Of a stretch of 64,000 bases of DNA, positions 34,501-49,500 are shown piece after piece. Both the position numbers and the translations under genes were made by a program. The stretch is from Archilochus colubris (Eukaryota; Chordata; Aves; Apodiformes; Trochilidae). Numbering within the stretch: the stretch's first letter is position 1; every line of letters begins with the position of its first letter. The notes beneath the pieces were generated by a model that saw nothing but the letters and a program-made list of their open reading frames with translations, did not search any database and was not told the DNA's origin. The DNA is taken from positions 66,125,709-66,189,708 of the forward strand of contig CM041084.1 in the NCBI GenBank assembly GCA_023079485.1, read 5' to 3'.

Positions 34501-37500
34501 AGATGCCTCAGTCTGGTGGCAGACCTGCTTGCAATCTGCTCTGCCCTTAAATCTCCTCTTACCTGTATGAGACCGCATATGTCGCGTCAGATCTTGCAGA
34601 GACCAGAAACGCTTGTTGCACACAGTACAGACTTTCTTTCTTTTATCTGCTTTTGCAGTACTCTTAGCCCCATCAGTCTTTGGTTTTTTGTCATCACTGC
34701 TCTTCTCAGTGGACTTTCTCTCTGTGTCTTCCCCCTCAGAGATGCTTTCGCTCTCTTCATTCTCCTTTTCTGTTGCCTCACAGTCCATAGGAGACTCCAC
34801 TACCTTCAAGTCCATTGGAGACTCTTCCTGCTCAAGACCAGAGTCCTGCATCGAGGGAGCTCCTGCATCATCCTGAATGCTTTTGCTTTCATCCTCACTG
34901 CTCCTTTCATCCTTTCTGTCCTCACGAGTGTGGGCCTTTTTGTGACGGCTAAGAGTGCCAGCAAACTTGAAGGTTTTGCCACAAATGTCACAGGCATGTT
35001 TCCTTTCAGTCTGAGAACTGCTGCCTGCACTCTGGTCACTCTCTGTCAGCTTGAAGTCCATTAATTTGCTGGCAAAATTGAGGTCAAGACTTTTGTTACT
35101 TACAGAATCTTCCTCAGGGCCCTCTTCATATCCATCTGCTTTTTCTCCAGCATCCTCTTCTGCCAGAGGGGAATCAGCCTTTGGCTCCTCCTTGGGGCCA
35201 CACTCACTCTCTGGTAGCTCTGTTACTTCCTCTGGCTGTTCCTTCTCACAGGAGGTCAGGTCTAAGACTTCGTTTCCTGTAGCTAGTGTTTCCACATCAG
35301 ACTGGCTGTCTGCAAGCAAACACAGAGAAACATTCAGTGGGATGCTCTCTGTTAATTCACAGCTACCCAGGCTCTTCCCAGATCCAAGAGCATTGCTTCT
35401 GATCAAGCATCCCAACATCTGTTTCTCTCACCTGTGACCCAGGCCAATAACTTACATCTGATAAGACATCAAAACTGCGCTTGAACTCAATTAACAAGAC
35501 AATTAAAGATCTGTAACAAAATGCTTTCTTTTCCAAAATACACTCCCCTTCTTGGCAGTTTCTCAAAGTGACTTTTTAACGTAATCACTTTTACCAGAGA
35601 ACACAATGCTGAGACACCAAAAAAAGAGTTGAAATCACTAGTAGTACAAATACACCGTACCAGAGACACGTGGCTGTATTATTTAGAATATTTCATGTAT
35701 GAAATTTGGATATAAATGGAAATAACATACAACCACGTACTAAACTAACTTATAAACTATAAAAATTGGGAAATGTTTTTTAAAGGGTATGTAAAGGCCT
35801 CATGCAACCAACAGGTACAATTATATGCTAAAGGTTAGCACTGACAATAACACAGAGGTCAGCTGGATATACATCAGCTAAGCAAAAGGTAACCCCACAT
35901 GCAGGTCTTTAGACACAAACTCTTAGTTGCACTGATACCACCTGGAACTGAAACATAAAAACCAAGATGTAGTAACAGGCAGCATCCTTTGTTGTCTCAC
36001 AGTTCCCCCAACAAGAAGGCAAAACCCACCTAAGACACCCACCTTAATGACCCCCTCTGCTTCCTTATCTGTTTACAGCATTAACATTGCTGAAGACATT
36101 AGATGTCCAAAAAAAAAGCAGATAAGGTGTTCAGGAGAACAAAGGGCTGGAGCTGTGCTGCTTCCAAGCTCTATGCAAATAGTACACATGCAAATAGGAA
36201 ATAAACTGGATGGGATCTAGAGGCTAAAGCTCCATCCCTAGTGCCACTTTCCAGCAGCTGTTCCAGGAAACAAAGTTAGCATGTTGTACTTGCTGAAAGT
36301 TGAAACTTTTCCCCTTCACCCTTACATTGTTGACAGCATGCAGCCAAGGGAGCACACAACTTAACAAGCATTTCTGCATTCGTCTGCAAGCCTGATAGCT
36401 GCTGAGTAACAAGGATTTAGAAGCTCTGGTAGAGCAGTACATGTGCTTGTCTCATTGCCTAGTTTTCCTACTGCAGGTTTTTTTCCATAAGCAAGGAGTA
36501 ATGACAGAAGACAAGATACTCCTCAGTATTACAAATGCATAACTTGCACTGACCCCATCTCCTTGCACAATTATAATAAATGACCATTAAACAAATGTCA
36601 AAACTAAACAGCATTTGCCTTAATTGTGAGCAATCACTTACTAGAGCATAATCCTCTATATGCTTTTCCAGGGGAGGTGTTAAAAGGGGGAGAATTAACC
36701 TTTCAAAAAATAATCTCACCTTCTAATCAAACACATCTGTCCATAGAGACACAAAAGCTTTCCACAAAGTTCACTGCTCATCTAAATGCCCATTAAAACA
36801 TGCAACTAACTGAGCCACAATCTGCATATCATGATAGAGAATTTGAGGATGTGGGCATCTGAAAACAAAGATCACCTACATATGCCCTATGCATCTGCAT
36901 TTGAATTCTGTATTTTCAATCATTGCTTATCTCTAGGCTATATTAAGGCCAAAAAAATAGAGCTACTGTAAACAAAAAGAGGTAATTTCTAAAAATCAAG
37001 CTGAAATGTTCATGCTTTCTAAGTAAGGGGAAGCAAAGCTCTGCAACCCAGAGAAACAGGAGCCAGGTACATATGAGAAGCAGGGCCCACACACGGTGGT
37101 CCTGGATGCAAGACAGGTAGCCGAGATTTGGAGGTGCCAGTGCAGGCTTTGTCTACACAGGGGAGATGTTTTAGAAGAAATCATGGCTATGGGTTCCTGT
37201 CTGCTGCCTTTTTTCCACACACTGCAATCTGGGGGCAGGAGGAGCACATCTGGCTCTCACTGGCAGTGCCTCACCTTGGACTTAGAGTGGGGATGGAAGG
37301 AAGGATTAATGACAACCAGTGTGACTTCCCACAGCTGCTGAAAACATCCTTGTCCTTCCTTGCCCACCCCAGCCCTTGCACATCCTGAACACTCACACAG
37401 CTGCACAGTGACCAGGGACTTTTTCACCAGAACATGTTTTTTGTTGGATAAGTCTTTGCTGACCAATCAGAAGACAGCAGATGCAGAATTAGTTCGTTAT

Positions 37501-40500
37501 TCAACATGATGTATCAGGACCAAAGTGAATGAGGGGAGTATATACCACTCAAGTAAAAGAAATCTAAGTCAAAACATTTTAAAACACTTGAATGCAAAAG
37601 CCATAATATTTATGTTCAATGTGTTGTATACCATACATAAATTCCCACTTTTCCCCTAACTTTTTTCTTCTGCTGCTTTCAGTATCCCCAATTTTTTTTT
37701 TAATTTCTTTTTCTTTGTCATGGTATACTCATCCTTCAATGAATCATACACAAAAGAGCTCTATCTAGTTTTTTCCTCTCCTCTGTGCTCTGGGACTCTT
37801 CCCAGCTGTTATGTTGTTCCTGTGTGGCTGGCCCATAATTACATTTTCCTGGGCACAAAATACACAGGGACATTGCCTTACTAACACAGGGTTAGGTCAA
37901 CACCAAGAAGAACAAATGTGAAGTTTAAACAATGTGCCTTCACGATGGGCAGGGACCACTTCAGACCCCAGGAGCATGGATGCACACAGACTTTCTCCTC
38001 CAGTGCTGGCCCACCACCTTTGAGTGAACATGCACACATTCAAAACTCAAGCAGGGACAGAGCCAGGAACGTGGTGACATGCGTACGTGCTTGACTGAGC
38101 ACTCCTCCTCCTCACCTACACAAACCAGACCTGCCATTCTTTTTGTCAGGGAGGAGTTTCACAGGCCCCTTATGAAATTTCATGCATATCGTAAAGTGGC
38201 AGCTCCTGACTAGTCGAGCTGCTCTGTGGTTACCCCCAGCCTGTGGGGTTGGTTTCGTAGCTGGTGAAAAAGCAAGCTGCTCTGCACTAACTCTGTCTGT
38301 TTGGGGATGGGCGAGAATCAGCCTGGCTCTGCTGCAGATGAACTGGAAGAGCAGCAGAGGAGTTGTGAAGGTGTGTGGGAAACATGAAGGTTGTAATGAC
38401 AGCCGTAGCAGGTCCAGCATGGGGTTTCTCCTGCAGTTGAAGGGATGGCTGCAAGGGCAGTCTTGCTCTGGTAGCCACTCTGTTCCAGCAGAGGTTAGGT
38501 TTGGCCTGTACTGCTAGCTTCTCCCTCTTATGTGCCTAACTTTCTGTGCTCCAAAGTCTCTGGCAGAGAAAGACAGAAAACCTTGCTGGCCATACAACTC
38601 CAGTATGCTTGGATTTTACACATGGGAGAGGATTTTGACTGAGCATTCAGATCTGAGCAAGCATCTGTCCAGCAAGGCCAAGCTCTTCTCAAATGGGCAA
38701 TTCCCATTTCCGTCATTTTGCTGATTTATGGTGCAGAGCAGCCACTGGCATCCAGGCAGTGAGGAAGCTGAGGTGTTTGGGAAAGGCCTGCTGTTTCTTT
38801 CCTATCCTTCACTTGCTAAGGTTGTAAAATGCTTTCTGGTCCTTTTGCTATCCCACAGATATTTCTTGGCAGTCGAGAGGACAACAGCAGAAAGGTCTGC
38901 TTGCCAAGGCTCCCACCCACTGCTACTTCTCATTAGCTGTGGGAGCAGAAGACATTAACTTTCCATGGACAACCTGAGTTTGTGACATTCCCCTGAAGCA
39001 GGGATAAGAAGGTGACACTATTTGATGATGTCAGTTCTGACACCAGAGACAAAGACCATAGGCAAGTTAAAGGAGAGAGAGGGGGTGAGCAGGAAGGCAA
39101 GAGCATACAGAGGAAGTCAACATGAAGCAACCATTGGCACCTCAGCTGCTGCCTTGTCAGCTCCTGGGAAAAAACAAACTTCTCAGGAGTTGTATTCATA
39201 AGCAAAACCTCAAGGACTTCATCTGAGAATCCAAAAACTTTTCCGCTTGCATGAAAGAAACCACTATATAGTTGTAGCCAAAATAATTTTTCCTTCTAAC
39301 TGTGGAAAAAAAAGACTGTTTTGCTGAAGTCTATTTACAAATCAAGCTGCAGTTTTCAGTCAGCCCAGTCATGAGAGTCTGCTTCATCTTTTATAGGTGG
39401 CAAGAAAGAAAGAGTAAACTGCTTTCCTGCATACAAAAACCAATTTATCAAGACAGACACCAAATGTGGAAGGTTTCACATAAAAAAAAGCAGATACAGA
39501 TAAAGATGGGGAGGTTGCAGGTTTGATTCTGTTTTCCTATGGTCTTTTTTCATGGAACTAAGGTAGCATAGGGCAGAGATTGAGATGTGAGAGACTTTTT
39601 AGATAAAATAAGATGTTGAAAGTATTTTGTGACTTTAAAGCAAGTGTTTGTTGCCAAACATTCTTGACAATCTGAGAGAACTGTTGGAAAACCCATCACA
39701 TAAATAATGCTTAAAACTGGATGATATATAGCACTGGAAATGGATATTGTACAAGCAGCTGGCATCATCAGTCAGATGAGGCTACATTTTGTTATTTTCC
39801 CTACATTAACTGAAATAACCCCAGCTAATCTCATCTTTTACAATAGATGCAGCCACCAGTAGGTGGTAGCAGTCTAGTAAATTTGGGATATTTTTTGGAC
39901 CCATTCACACAATGCTGCTGCTACTTCCACGCACCTGCAGGTTCAACTTGTAAAAACTTTGTCCATTTTTGTTGTAAATACTCTAAATACTAAAACTTGG
40001 CCATCTTCATTACATCACATGCACACACACAAGTTAAATTAGCCCACAATTAGGGGAGCTTCATCATATCTACATGCCTTTTGAAATGAAAGCACTTGAA
40101 ATGAAAAAAAAAAAAAGGCTATTTACAGTAAATGGAACCAAATATATCTGAGGGAAAAAAACAATTCTGGAAAACCTGTTCTTGTGTTTGACACAAGGTA
40201 TGATCCCACAGTACCTTCAAGAGAGCTGCTGAATTCACAGACACAAAGAGAAGTGTTCAGGACTGTATCTGCATCTACCAAGTGGACATCCGTATTGAAG
40301 GGAAGGTGGAGAAGGGAAGGCCCAACACTTTCATCTTATGGTAAATTCCACCATTTAGCAGAAAGGCAGTTTGATGTAAAGCCAGCAGTATAATCAGCAA
40401 GTTATACACCATCTCAGTATCTTCCAAACAAATGCTCTAACACTCAGGTCAACCCCAGCAGAAAGCACCTCTTGAGCTGCAGCTCTCAAGCAGCTGTTAA

Positions 40501-43500
40501 ACTTCGCTTAACACTGAAAATGCAGTTTTCAAGCCCTTTGTCCTCCAGGAAATACCCACAAATGTAGTTCAGAGGTACAAACAGCTAGAGCAGTTTGGAA
40601 AACACAGAAAGTCCCTCACTATACCCAGGGTTCACATGATTTCTGGAGGGATCACAGAGTGGCAGATATCTAGAGCAAAGATGAATTCTGCTAAACACTA
40701 ATCTGAACATTCACTGTTCAGTATACTTACTTTGTCAATATTTGCCTGGTTAGCAAAGAGCAGTTGCATTTGACCCTCTCACATTAGGAGCAAGCCTCTT
40801 TAAGAAAGGAATCTGTCCTTAGCAAAGTCTTTTTCTGTATTATGTAAGAGATAATCCCTTACCCCATTCCCATCCCACATCTCTCCTCCATCAACTGTAT
40901 TTTGTTGCAATAAGGGAGCATTTAGAAAGCCTTAAGGAGACAAAGGCAGGGCTGCTTTAATGAAAGTGGGCAACTGAGTAAGTTGCTCCACAATTTTGTT
41001 GTACAGCTTTCTGCCAGTACAAGTCTCCCCTGGTCTGCCTGCTGCAAGCCAGGTAAGATGCTCTCAGCTTACTCCAGGTACATTAGTCAGACCATTCCCA
41101 TCCTCTCCATGCAGCAAGGACATGGACAAGCTCCTTAATTTACACAGGCACCTGATCTCCAAATCCCATTAAAAACCATGATCTTGGTTTTTGTTTTTAT
41201 TTAAAACAAGACCAAAAGAAACCCTCTATAAACTTGGTCCCAGTGACACTCTATTCAACTACACTTTCTGTTTTACACCTCATCTTAAAGCTTCACTTTA
41301 TTTATGGCTGACCAAACACCATCCAAGCATCTTCATTCCCTTTCCTTTGGGAGTACAGTGAAATCTGGATGATTACTCACTTCCAAGTACAGCTCTTGCA
41401 CGGGCTCTGCATGGGAGATGCAAACATCCTGCTCGCCCACCCTTTAAAACCATCAAAAAAAACCCCAAAACAAAAAGACCCCTTTTTAAACTAAGCTACA
41501 GTTTCAAATTGTTAATTTACTTCCACTGCTTTTGAAGTCCGTTTTTCTTGGACAATTGAGGGAGACCACAAGTTCAAAGCTGTTGAATGATTCTGGGCCC
41601 TGATTAAACACCACTTGGCAAAGCTGTTCTATAAAGTACACAATAACTATAACATTATAGGATCTGGGCTCCTTCCTTGATGTCTAAAGCTGCTATTTGA
41701 AGACACAAAGCATTTGACAGTAAAGCCAATTTCAACAGCAGCTATCCCCAGCACCTCCCAGGAGATGCTGCCAACTCCACACCTCAGCTGCATCAATTGC
41801 TCTTTTAGGGCCATACAGCCAGCCAGATCCGGGAACTGATCTAACAACTGCCAGTCCCTCCCCTTGCCCTTTTCATTTTTTTGGGGCAGCTGGGTCAACT
41901 ACAGCTGTGGGGATGAACAGATGGGAACAGGTTGAGCCAGTACAGCCAAGAAGTGCTTTGTGTTATCCAACCATGGCCCAAGGCTCTGTCTGCTGGGGGC
42001 AGGTCGAACCACTCTGACCAGCCCAGTGGCTGCTAAGAACAACATTTACGTTCCACTGAGTCCTACCCCATCCTACGTGCTGTGCCACTGCTCATCTGAG
42101 CAGCTTTAGAAATGTTTGCCTTCTCACCACACTGACCAGCTGAGCTGGGTTAGGATCCCTCTGACTGCAAAGAAAGTTTTCAATAGACTCAGGTAGGACA
42201 TTTTAGTTTCATCCTGCCATGAAGATTCAACAGAGGTGAGCACTTTCAGAGCCCTTTTTGCAAACTTGTGTTCTGCAAGAGGATCATGTTATAACATGAG
42301 TCTTCCTCTCTCATGCTGTAGCCATCTGTTGTCAGCATTGGCAGGATGAGCCCACGTGACACCCCAGATACCATGCTACAGCCCTGTGAAGTTACAGGCT
42401 GTTAACATGGTAACAAGGCAACTCAGTCTCCTCATGATAGGCAAGATAAAAATCACGTTTTAACACGTCCCCATCATTACAGTTTTTAATGCTAGACAAG
42501 TACTGATCCCTGTGTTAGTACATCTGAATCACTGCAAGGCAACCTGTTGTATTAGAAGAAAGGATGAGAGAGGCTGGGAAGACAGCAGCCTTTCCCAAAC
42601 AAACCAGAGCCTGGAAATGTAGGAGGAAAATCCTGTGCATGCTTCTGTGCAATCTGATCAACAGCTGCCCTAAGGTAGAGAGTGACAACTCATTCCTAAC
42701 TTCAACTATCCTGATGTACAGAGCCAAATTCTTGCTGCTTTTAAGTTTGCTACTTCAACAACTCTCCCGTGAAACCAACTCAAAGTGACAGAAAGTGACC
42801 CTGTCTCTCCTGGAGATGTGAGCACTTTACAGCAATGCTCCCTTGTGCAAGCATTTTTCAGGCAAGGGACACCATCTGCTGAGCTTCCTTCTTACATTCA
42901 TCCCATTTGGTCATCAGAGAAAAAGCTGAGAGACTGTGCTCACACTTGGTTTTGTGTCATCCTTTCTGACTAAATGCCACCTGTCTGCCTACAATAAAGC
43001 TTTGCATGATCTGACAACCAGTCTCTTTTGCTGCTAAACTCTCAAAACAGAAAGGGCAATACAATGGCACGTGAGCTTCAATGCAGATGAACAGAAGGTA
43101 AAACAACTCTGGAAAAATAATCTGAAACATGCCTGTGTGATGCTGAATGTGGTACTGGAAGGTGCATTTCATCAAGACATCTTGGAGCCATCACTGAGAG
43201 CTCTCCAGAATCACTGGCTTGGCCTGCAGCAGAAGCCAAACTAAAGCTAAGAAACAGTATCACTGTCTGTACTGTAGAAGTACAGAGGCTGTACTTCTCT
43301 TAGTATGGAGAGCAAGAACAAGGGTGTCCCTTTGCTGCTGTGCAAAACTTTGGTGTGCCCTTGTTTCAGGTGGTATGTGCACTTCTGGTCTCCAGACCAC
43401 AGGACACAGCAAACCTGACCCAAGTGATGGGGCAGCTGCCCTGTGAGGAGACACCAGAAAGGCTCAAGCTTCTCATTTGGAAGGAGAGAAGAAGGTGTTA

Positions 43501-46500
43501 TAATTCAGAGTCACACATTGTGAAGGCAGCTGAGAGGATGCACACAGAATGCTATTCACCAAATCCTGCAATCCAGGAACAAAGGTAAGTTCTCTGAAGC
43601 TAGCAGGGGAACAGCTGAAAACAAATTAAAAACTAGTTCCTTACTAATCATCCTTAGGTGATGAACTTCTAGAGCTTGACGCCAGATGAAGTTGGATTCA
43701 GACAGAAACAGCAGATTCAGAAAGCAACTGGAGAGACCTACAGACAGCAGGTGCAAAAAACAGGTAATAATGGGAGCAGGCAGGGATTTGCCCTCCAACA
43801 CACAACCCTAACACAGCAGTCATGGATGCTGATAGAGCATTTAGAGAAACAGACCACAGGATGCAGTCACCCTGCATAGCACATCCTACTGCTATCATCG
43901 AAGACCCAAGAAGTGAGCTGCATGCACGAGTCTAACATGGCAGGGCACTCTTCATGTCACTTCACTTGTCTGCAGCATTCAGTCTGACCAAATGCAACTA
44001 GGGCGTGCCAGTCTGAACAGCTGGGAAAAACTGTGTGTCACTGAGAGATCCAGCATCCTCTTCCCTAGAGTTGGGGATAAGCACATTTCTCTTTCAGGTA
44101 GCAGCCGGCAAATCCAGGTTTGTGCAAACTCTGTTAGATTTGGTAGGAAAAAAACAGCAAAGCATTTTTGACAGAGGAAGGGCTTCTGGTCTGACACAAG
44201 AAAAAAAAAAAAGTCCATCTGTCATTCTGATGTGTAGTAAGAGACTTCCTTGTTTTTTTCCCTTTTCCTCCTTTACTGCTTAGTGACTGATTACAACATC
44301 CTGCCTGCAAGGTCCTCAGCAGAAGGCTCTCTCCTGAGATGTCTATCACCTGTGTGACTTTGACACAATTTCCATCAAAGCAACGGGGCATCTTTCCATT
44401 GATTCCATATGGAATAAAGACCCATATGCTGAATAAGCAATCAGTTCCTTCCTCACAGGAGAAAGGTTTCCATTACATTAAATGACTAGAACAAGGGAGG
44501 GAACTGAGTGCAGGAAGAGTTGAAAGAAAAGTCAGGATTGTGTAGTGCTATGAGGAAAGCAGTCCTTGCAAGACATCTTCATGATGAAGAAAGAGATTGT
44601 AAGGATAGTTACTTATAAAAGGAGATCTGCTCTTCTCCCACCTTCCACCTCACACCCTAAACCTCTGAACACCCCACAGCCAGCAGCCTCTTTGATACAA
44701 CATTGTATGTTTCTTACTTTAATCTTCTGCAAATTGGTTCTGTTCAAATTAACATCTCAAACCATGCAAGGGATTCCCCCACATCTCGCAGACATCTCAG
44801 GCACTTTTCTTTCTCTTAATTTTCTTTCAGTGTCAACACAATTTTTAGAAGCATCAAGGCACTTCTTTTTGTAGGCTTTCAAGTCACTCTTTCTTTCTAG
44901 ATGCCTGCTAAATCAACCATAAATGTATGGTTACGAGAGTACAACCACTTTCTTCACTTTTATTTGGCTTCATTCACAATGCAAATACAAAACAGAACTT
45001 CAAAGTTGAACAAAAATCCTTTTGCCTCATGATAACCCAATTCCTTTCCACATTTCTTTTCAAGCATGCAATGACAGGATTAGCTGGGGATTAATTACTT
45101 GAAACTCAACCTGCATCTCAGGTCACAATTTTCTCATATTTTCAGCCTCTAGAACTTCTGCCTCAACCAAGTATTTGTCATACAGACCAATACTTCCAAC
45201 AGATACGGTATGCTTCTTTCTACACGAACATCCTCAAAACCAAACAAAAATCCCACTTACTCTTCAAACTCCAGTTCTCTTACCCCAAGTTACGGTCCTA
45301 TTCCCAAAGAGAAATCAGCACAGGTCTCCAAAAACCTCACATTCAAAGGCACATCCAAAAAAGCAGTATTTTCTGCTTTCTATGTTGTTCCTTAAAGGCT
45401 ACTGGTCTTCTGATAAAATACACGCATTCACTGGAGGATAACCTTAACAGTCAGTTTAAATGCAATGTGATTTGATTTTTTAGTAACTTTTTTTGTAATA
45501 GTGGTCATGGGCTGGATTAAAATACATCTGTCTACATGCCGACTCAGAACTGCCTGTCTAGGCTGGACACTTCATGGAAACCAGTCATTTGAAGGACATC
45601 TTTTTCAATATAAAGGGTCATCTAAATAATCACAGCATGTAAAAAGATTATTCCTTAGTTAAGATACCTCCTGACACCATTGTCCTAGTGGAAACACATT
45701 ATCTCCATGGTAAGGACAAATGCTACAAAGTAAAGATGTCTGTAATTCCACTTTGATTTAAGTCATAAAAAGAAAGACTAAAAATGCCTCCAGTCCTCTT
45801 TTTTTTGAGATGTCTCCTCCAATCAACAGGAAAAATTCAGGTTTGGAGGCTAGGTGCAACTGCACTCTATTTATTTATTTATTTTGCTTATAGACCTTTT
45901 CTTGTCCAGTTCATCCCTGTTATAACAGGAAAACAAAACTAAACAAAAATCAACCCCCCTGTGCCATTAAATCTCTTTCTCCAGAAACTAAACTTGGGCC
46001 AAGTAACATCTCACAGTATCACTCTGAAAACATCTTCAAGTGATTCTTGCAAAAACCGTTAGATTATCTATAACAAACCAATGGCAAAAAAGGGCCATTA
46101 TTTTTAATTTATATTGAACCTAGTCTGATGCACATGCCATAAAAAGAGCAAAACTAACTGCACCATCCCTAGGGCACATCTTACTTGCTGCTCAAGAGCA
46201 GGGGAAAAAAGCAGAAAAAAAAATAGGCAAATTGAGTTGAACATAGAAAAGTAAATTAAACAATAAAGACATCAAGAGAAAGAAAGTATTAAAAGCAAGT
46301 GTTCAAGCATGTTCAAACAAAACACAGGTACTGTATCATATGCTGTATAAAACCAAGCTAAGCCAAATTCCCAGTGCTCCACTCATGAACTTTTGCATTA
46401 AAAAAAAAACCAGCAAGAAGGTGTACGCTTCTTCAGGGAAATGCTTTTGAACTGAAAAACACACAGTGGTGTTGAAGCAAGAATAAGCAGGGTGAAAGCT

Positions 46501-49500
46501 TTCACATGAGAGACTTCTGGTTGCATGAGGGATGTAGGTTACTGGCAGCATGCACATTTTGTACTTTGACAAAAGGTTAAGCGTATGATCTTGACGCCAC
46601 GTGAAAAGGAGTCCTCCGTGTTGAAATCTTATTGAACATGAAAGACACACTTGCAAAAATCTTTTCATGTGTGTATAAGCATAGTTTAAAATTGGTAATA
46701 TATTGATACTTCTTTAATGAACAAAATTATACACCTTTTTCCCAGCCCAATAATCACTCATTATTTGTTTAGGCCACTCACCCAAATAACAACTTCCCTA
46801 CAAATGGATGGAAAAGAGCCAGCTGCCACTTTTTAACTCAAATGGCTGCCTTTTTTTCTTTTTTTTTTCAATAGCAGTGTACTACCTAAATCTAGAAGAC
46901 TGGTCCAGCTTTTCTGCAGTGATTTGCTATGGAGCAGATGCCCGACACATGCAGTTTGGAAGCAGATCACCAGGACTCTCACCAGTCTCACCCACATGAG
47001 CCTCTTGGCCCCTTCTTTCTCCAGGTCAGGGAGCAGTCATCAAGTTCAGACAATAAAGCTCCCCTTTTCTTTTTACAGGAAGATTAGTGAATAGCATTTT
47101 TTCTTAACTCCTCTTAAAAACCAGAGCTAACTAACAAGTCACTGCCTGTGAAATAGGTGGGGACAGAAATGATGCACTGTACTACAACACAGCAGATTTC
47201 TCCATCAGAAAGCCAACTCGCCCACCCAGAACAGAAACCCAACAAACCACTGTATCTATCATGCCAGACTCCTCCCATGCCATCAGCACCTGATGATCAG
47301 CACCACAAAAACACAAGGCTCACTCTACCTGTATGTATCCCAGCACTTGCTTTGGCACCAACTCCCAGGTCTAAATCCATTCAATCTTCTTGGCTTACCT
47401 TTCCCTCTCAAGTAAGCTTCATCTACACTGCTGCCATGGGAGCTGCTGCAAACTCCCAGTTTAGAAACAGAGAGCTAGTGTCACCTGAAAGGTGACGTGC
47501 CCCAAGGTCTGTCAAAGCTTGCTGTGAGTTAGGCCTCCTGCAACCAGTCTCCCTCAACACTGTGGTGATGATGAGGAGGAAAAATCTCAGAATTATCACT
47601 GTCAGAGTGCACTAACCAGAATCTGATTATCGCCACGACCTTACAGTATCACCAAAAATCTTGTATCTGCAGTTAGGAACCAGCCCTACTACAGCCACAG
47701 TTGCTTGTCTTCCTTGTGAGGATTGCAGCACAGGCTTAAGGAAAGGACAGTGTCTCCTTCCAAACCTGGTGGTGATAAGGGAGACAAGTTTTACCAGTAT
47801 ACCTCATGGCTGAATGCATTTTCCTGTCTTTATTAAGGGTTTTACACCAGTGCTGCTACCTTGGAAGTCTGCCACCAATAAGCAGGTCAAACCCCTTAGT
47901 CTGTTAAAAGCCTCTCTATTGTTTTCTGTCTCATGAACAGTTCTTCAGTAACTATATATTTTTTTTGGAGAGCAGGGTGTTAGAAAACAATTGATACGAA
48001 TAAAGAGCTCTCCTTCACCATTGAAAGCAAACTGTATGCTTAATAAGATGAAATAATTTGGACTCTGTGAGCCAGAAAACAATAGCCTCACTGTTGCACT
48101 GATACCTTGCAAGTTATGTCCTCATGTCACCCAAAGCAAATTGTAATAGGGACTGCTCCACAGCTCAGATTCCCTTTAAACCTCTTAGCTAACCTCTTTT
48201 ACCTCTCCAGGTTTCCTTCTTTAGCACAGACATGAATCAGTTGCTTCATGAAACCTCAATTCCATGAAAAAATACTCAATTATGCCTTTTATGGCTGCAC
48301 TCGGTTTCTCAAAGTTTCTTACAAATGTCCTTAACTATCACTCTACGCCAGGATTTTGCTTTGTATAATGAAGAAAACAGTATAAACAACTGTGATTGAC
48401 TTAAAAGAGAGCAACAGCCAGTAGAGCTTTGTCCCCTCTCTCTGAGGATGATGAGAATCTACTCATTACTTTGTTACAGTGTGGGTGGAAAAAGGGCTGA
48501 ACTTCAAATCAACACACTCAGTGCAGCATTTTCTTTATAGCAAAGAATGAAAGATAACCCCAAAACTAGAACAAATCTCCCTCCCCAATTCTTCCTTTTG
48601 TTTACACCAGGTTTGAGGCTACTTACACAGTGGCACAATATTAAAAACTTCATATACATCTCCCGACCTCTAGTTGTCTAGTACTGAAAAGAAACCTGTC
48701 CCAGAGGCAAGTTACTACATAAAGCTCAGGATGATGTTTTTCACATCCTCTCTTTTTTATCTGTCAAATAAAAGCCATGGTAAGAAGAAGTATGCTAAAC
48801 ACTGCATTATTTTCTTTTCCTTCCACAATTCCACACTTATTTGCTCTCATTTTTGTGGATCTTTCTAGCATTACTGATGCAGATCAATAGCCACTGGAAG
48901 CAGCTGCACAAACCACGTAAGGCAAAATGAAATATTCAACATGCATGTTCACCTTCAAGATCAGACAACAGTAATAGAACACCTGAAACTAACATTTCTT
49001 CCAGGTACCTTAAGTCATGCCACTTAAGTCAAATGGATTTTAGCAATTTAATTTGCCCCCTTGATAGTCAAAGGCACAGAAATTATTCCATTGCTGAAAA
49101 ATTTACCACCACCACCACTATACAACACCAACAGCTAGGGATTTTCAAAGGAACAAAAAATACCATTCAGACATCAAAGAGAGACAAGGAAGGAAGATCC
49201 CTCCATAGTGAGGCCCTTCAATGAGGAACATCCTCAGGAGCTACAATCCTCTTACCTGTGTGAGTGAGCATGTGCCGCTGCAAGGAATTTGCCCATGGAA
49301 AGACTTGAGGACAGTAAGGACAGGGAATATTTTGCAGGCAGTCTGAGTAAGCATTCCTCTTCCCTCTCAGCAGCTTATCTTCAGCAGTTTCCTTCTCATC
49401 CTCACTTGTTCCATTTCTGCCACTCTCTTCCTTGAAACTGTCAGTGGACTGCAAAAATGGGCTAAATTTATTAGTGTCTGTGGTAGCCAGCATCTTCTCT

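Larger units (their letters stand above)
35310..49255 (-). other. Large RREB1 intron
   Basis: About 13.9 kb. It contains a decayed cassette exon (44031-44190) and an old CR1/L3-like fragment (43350-43740). The rest looks unique and A/T-rich; short open frames have no recognisable products. I found no second, intact copy of the cassette exon by eye. Confidence 0.75.

Noticed and set aside
34396..35064. 222-codon open frame on +
   Set aside because: Antisense shadow of the RREB1 penultimate exon; the - strand product is clearly the conserved one.
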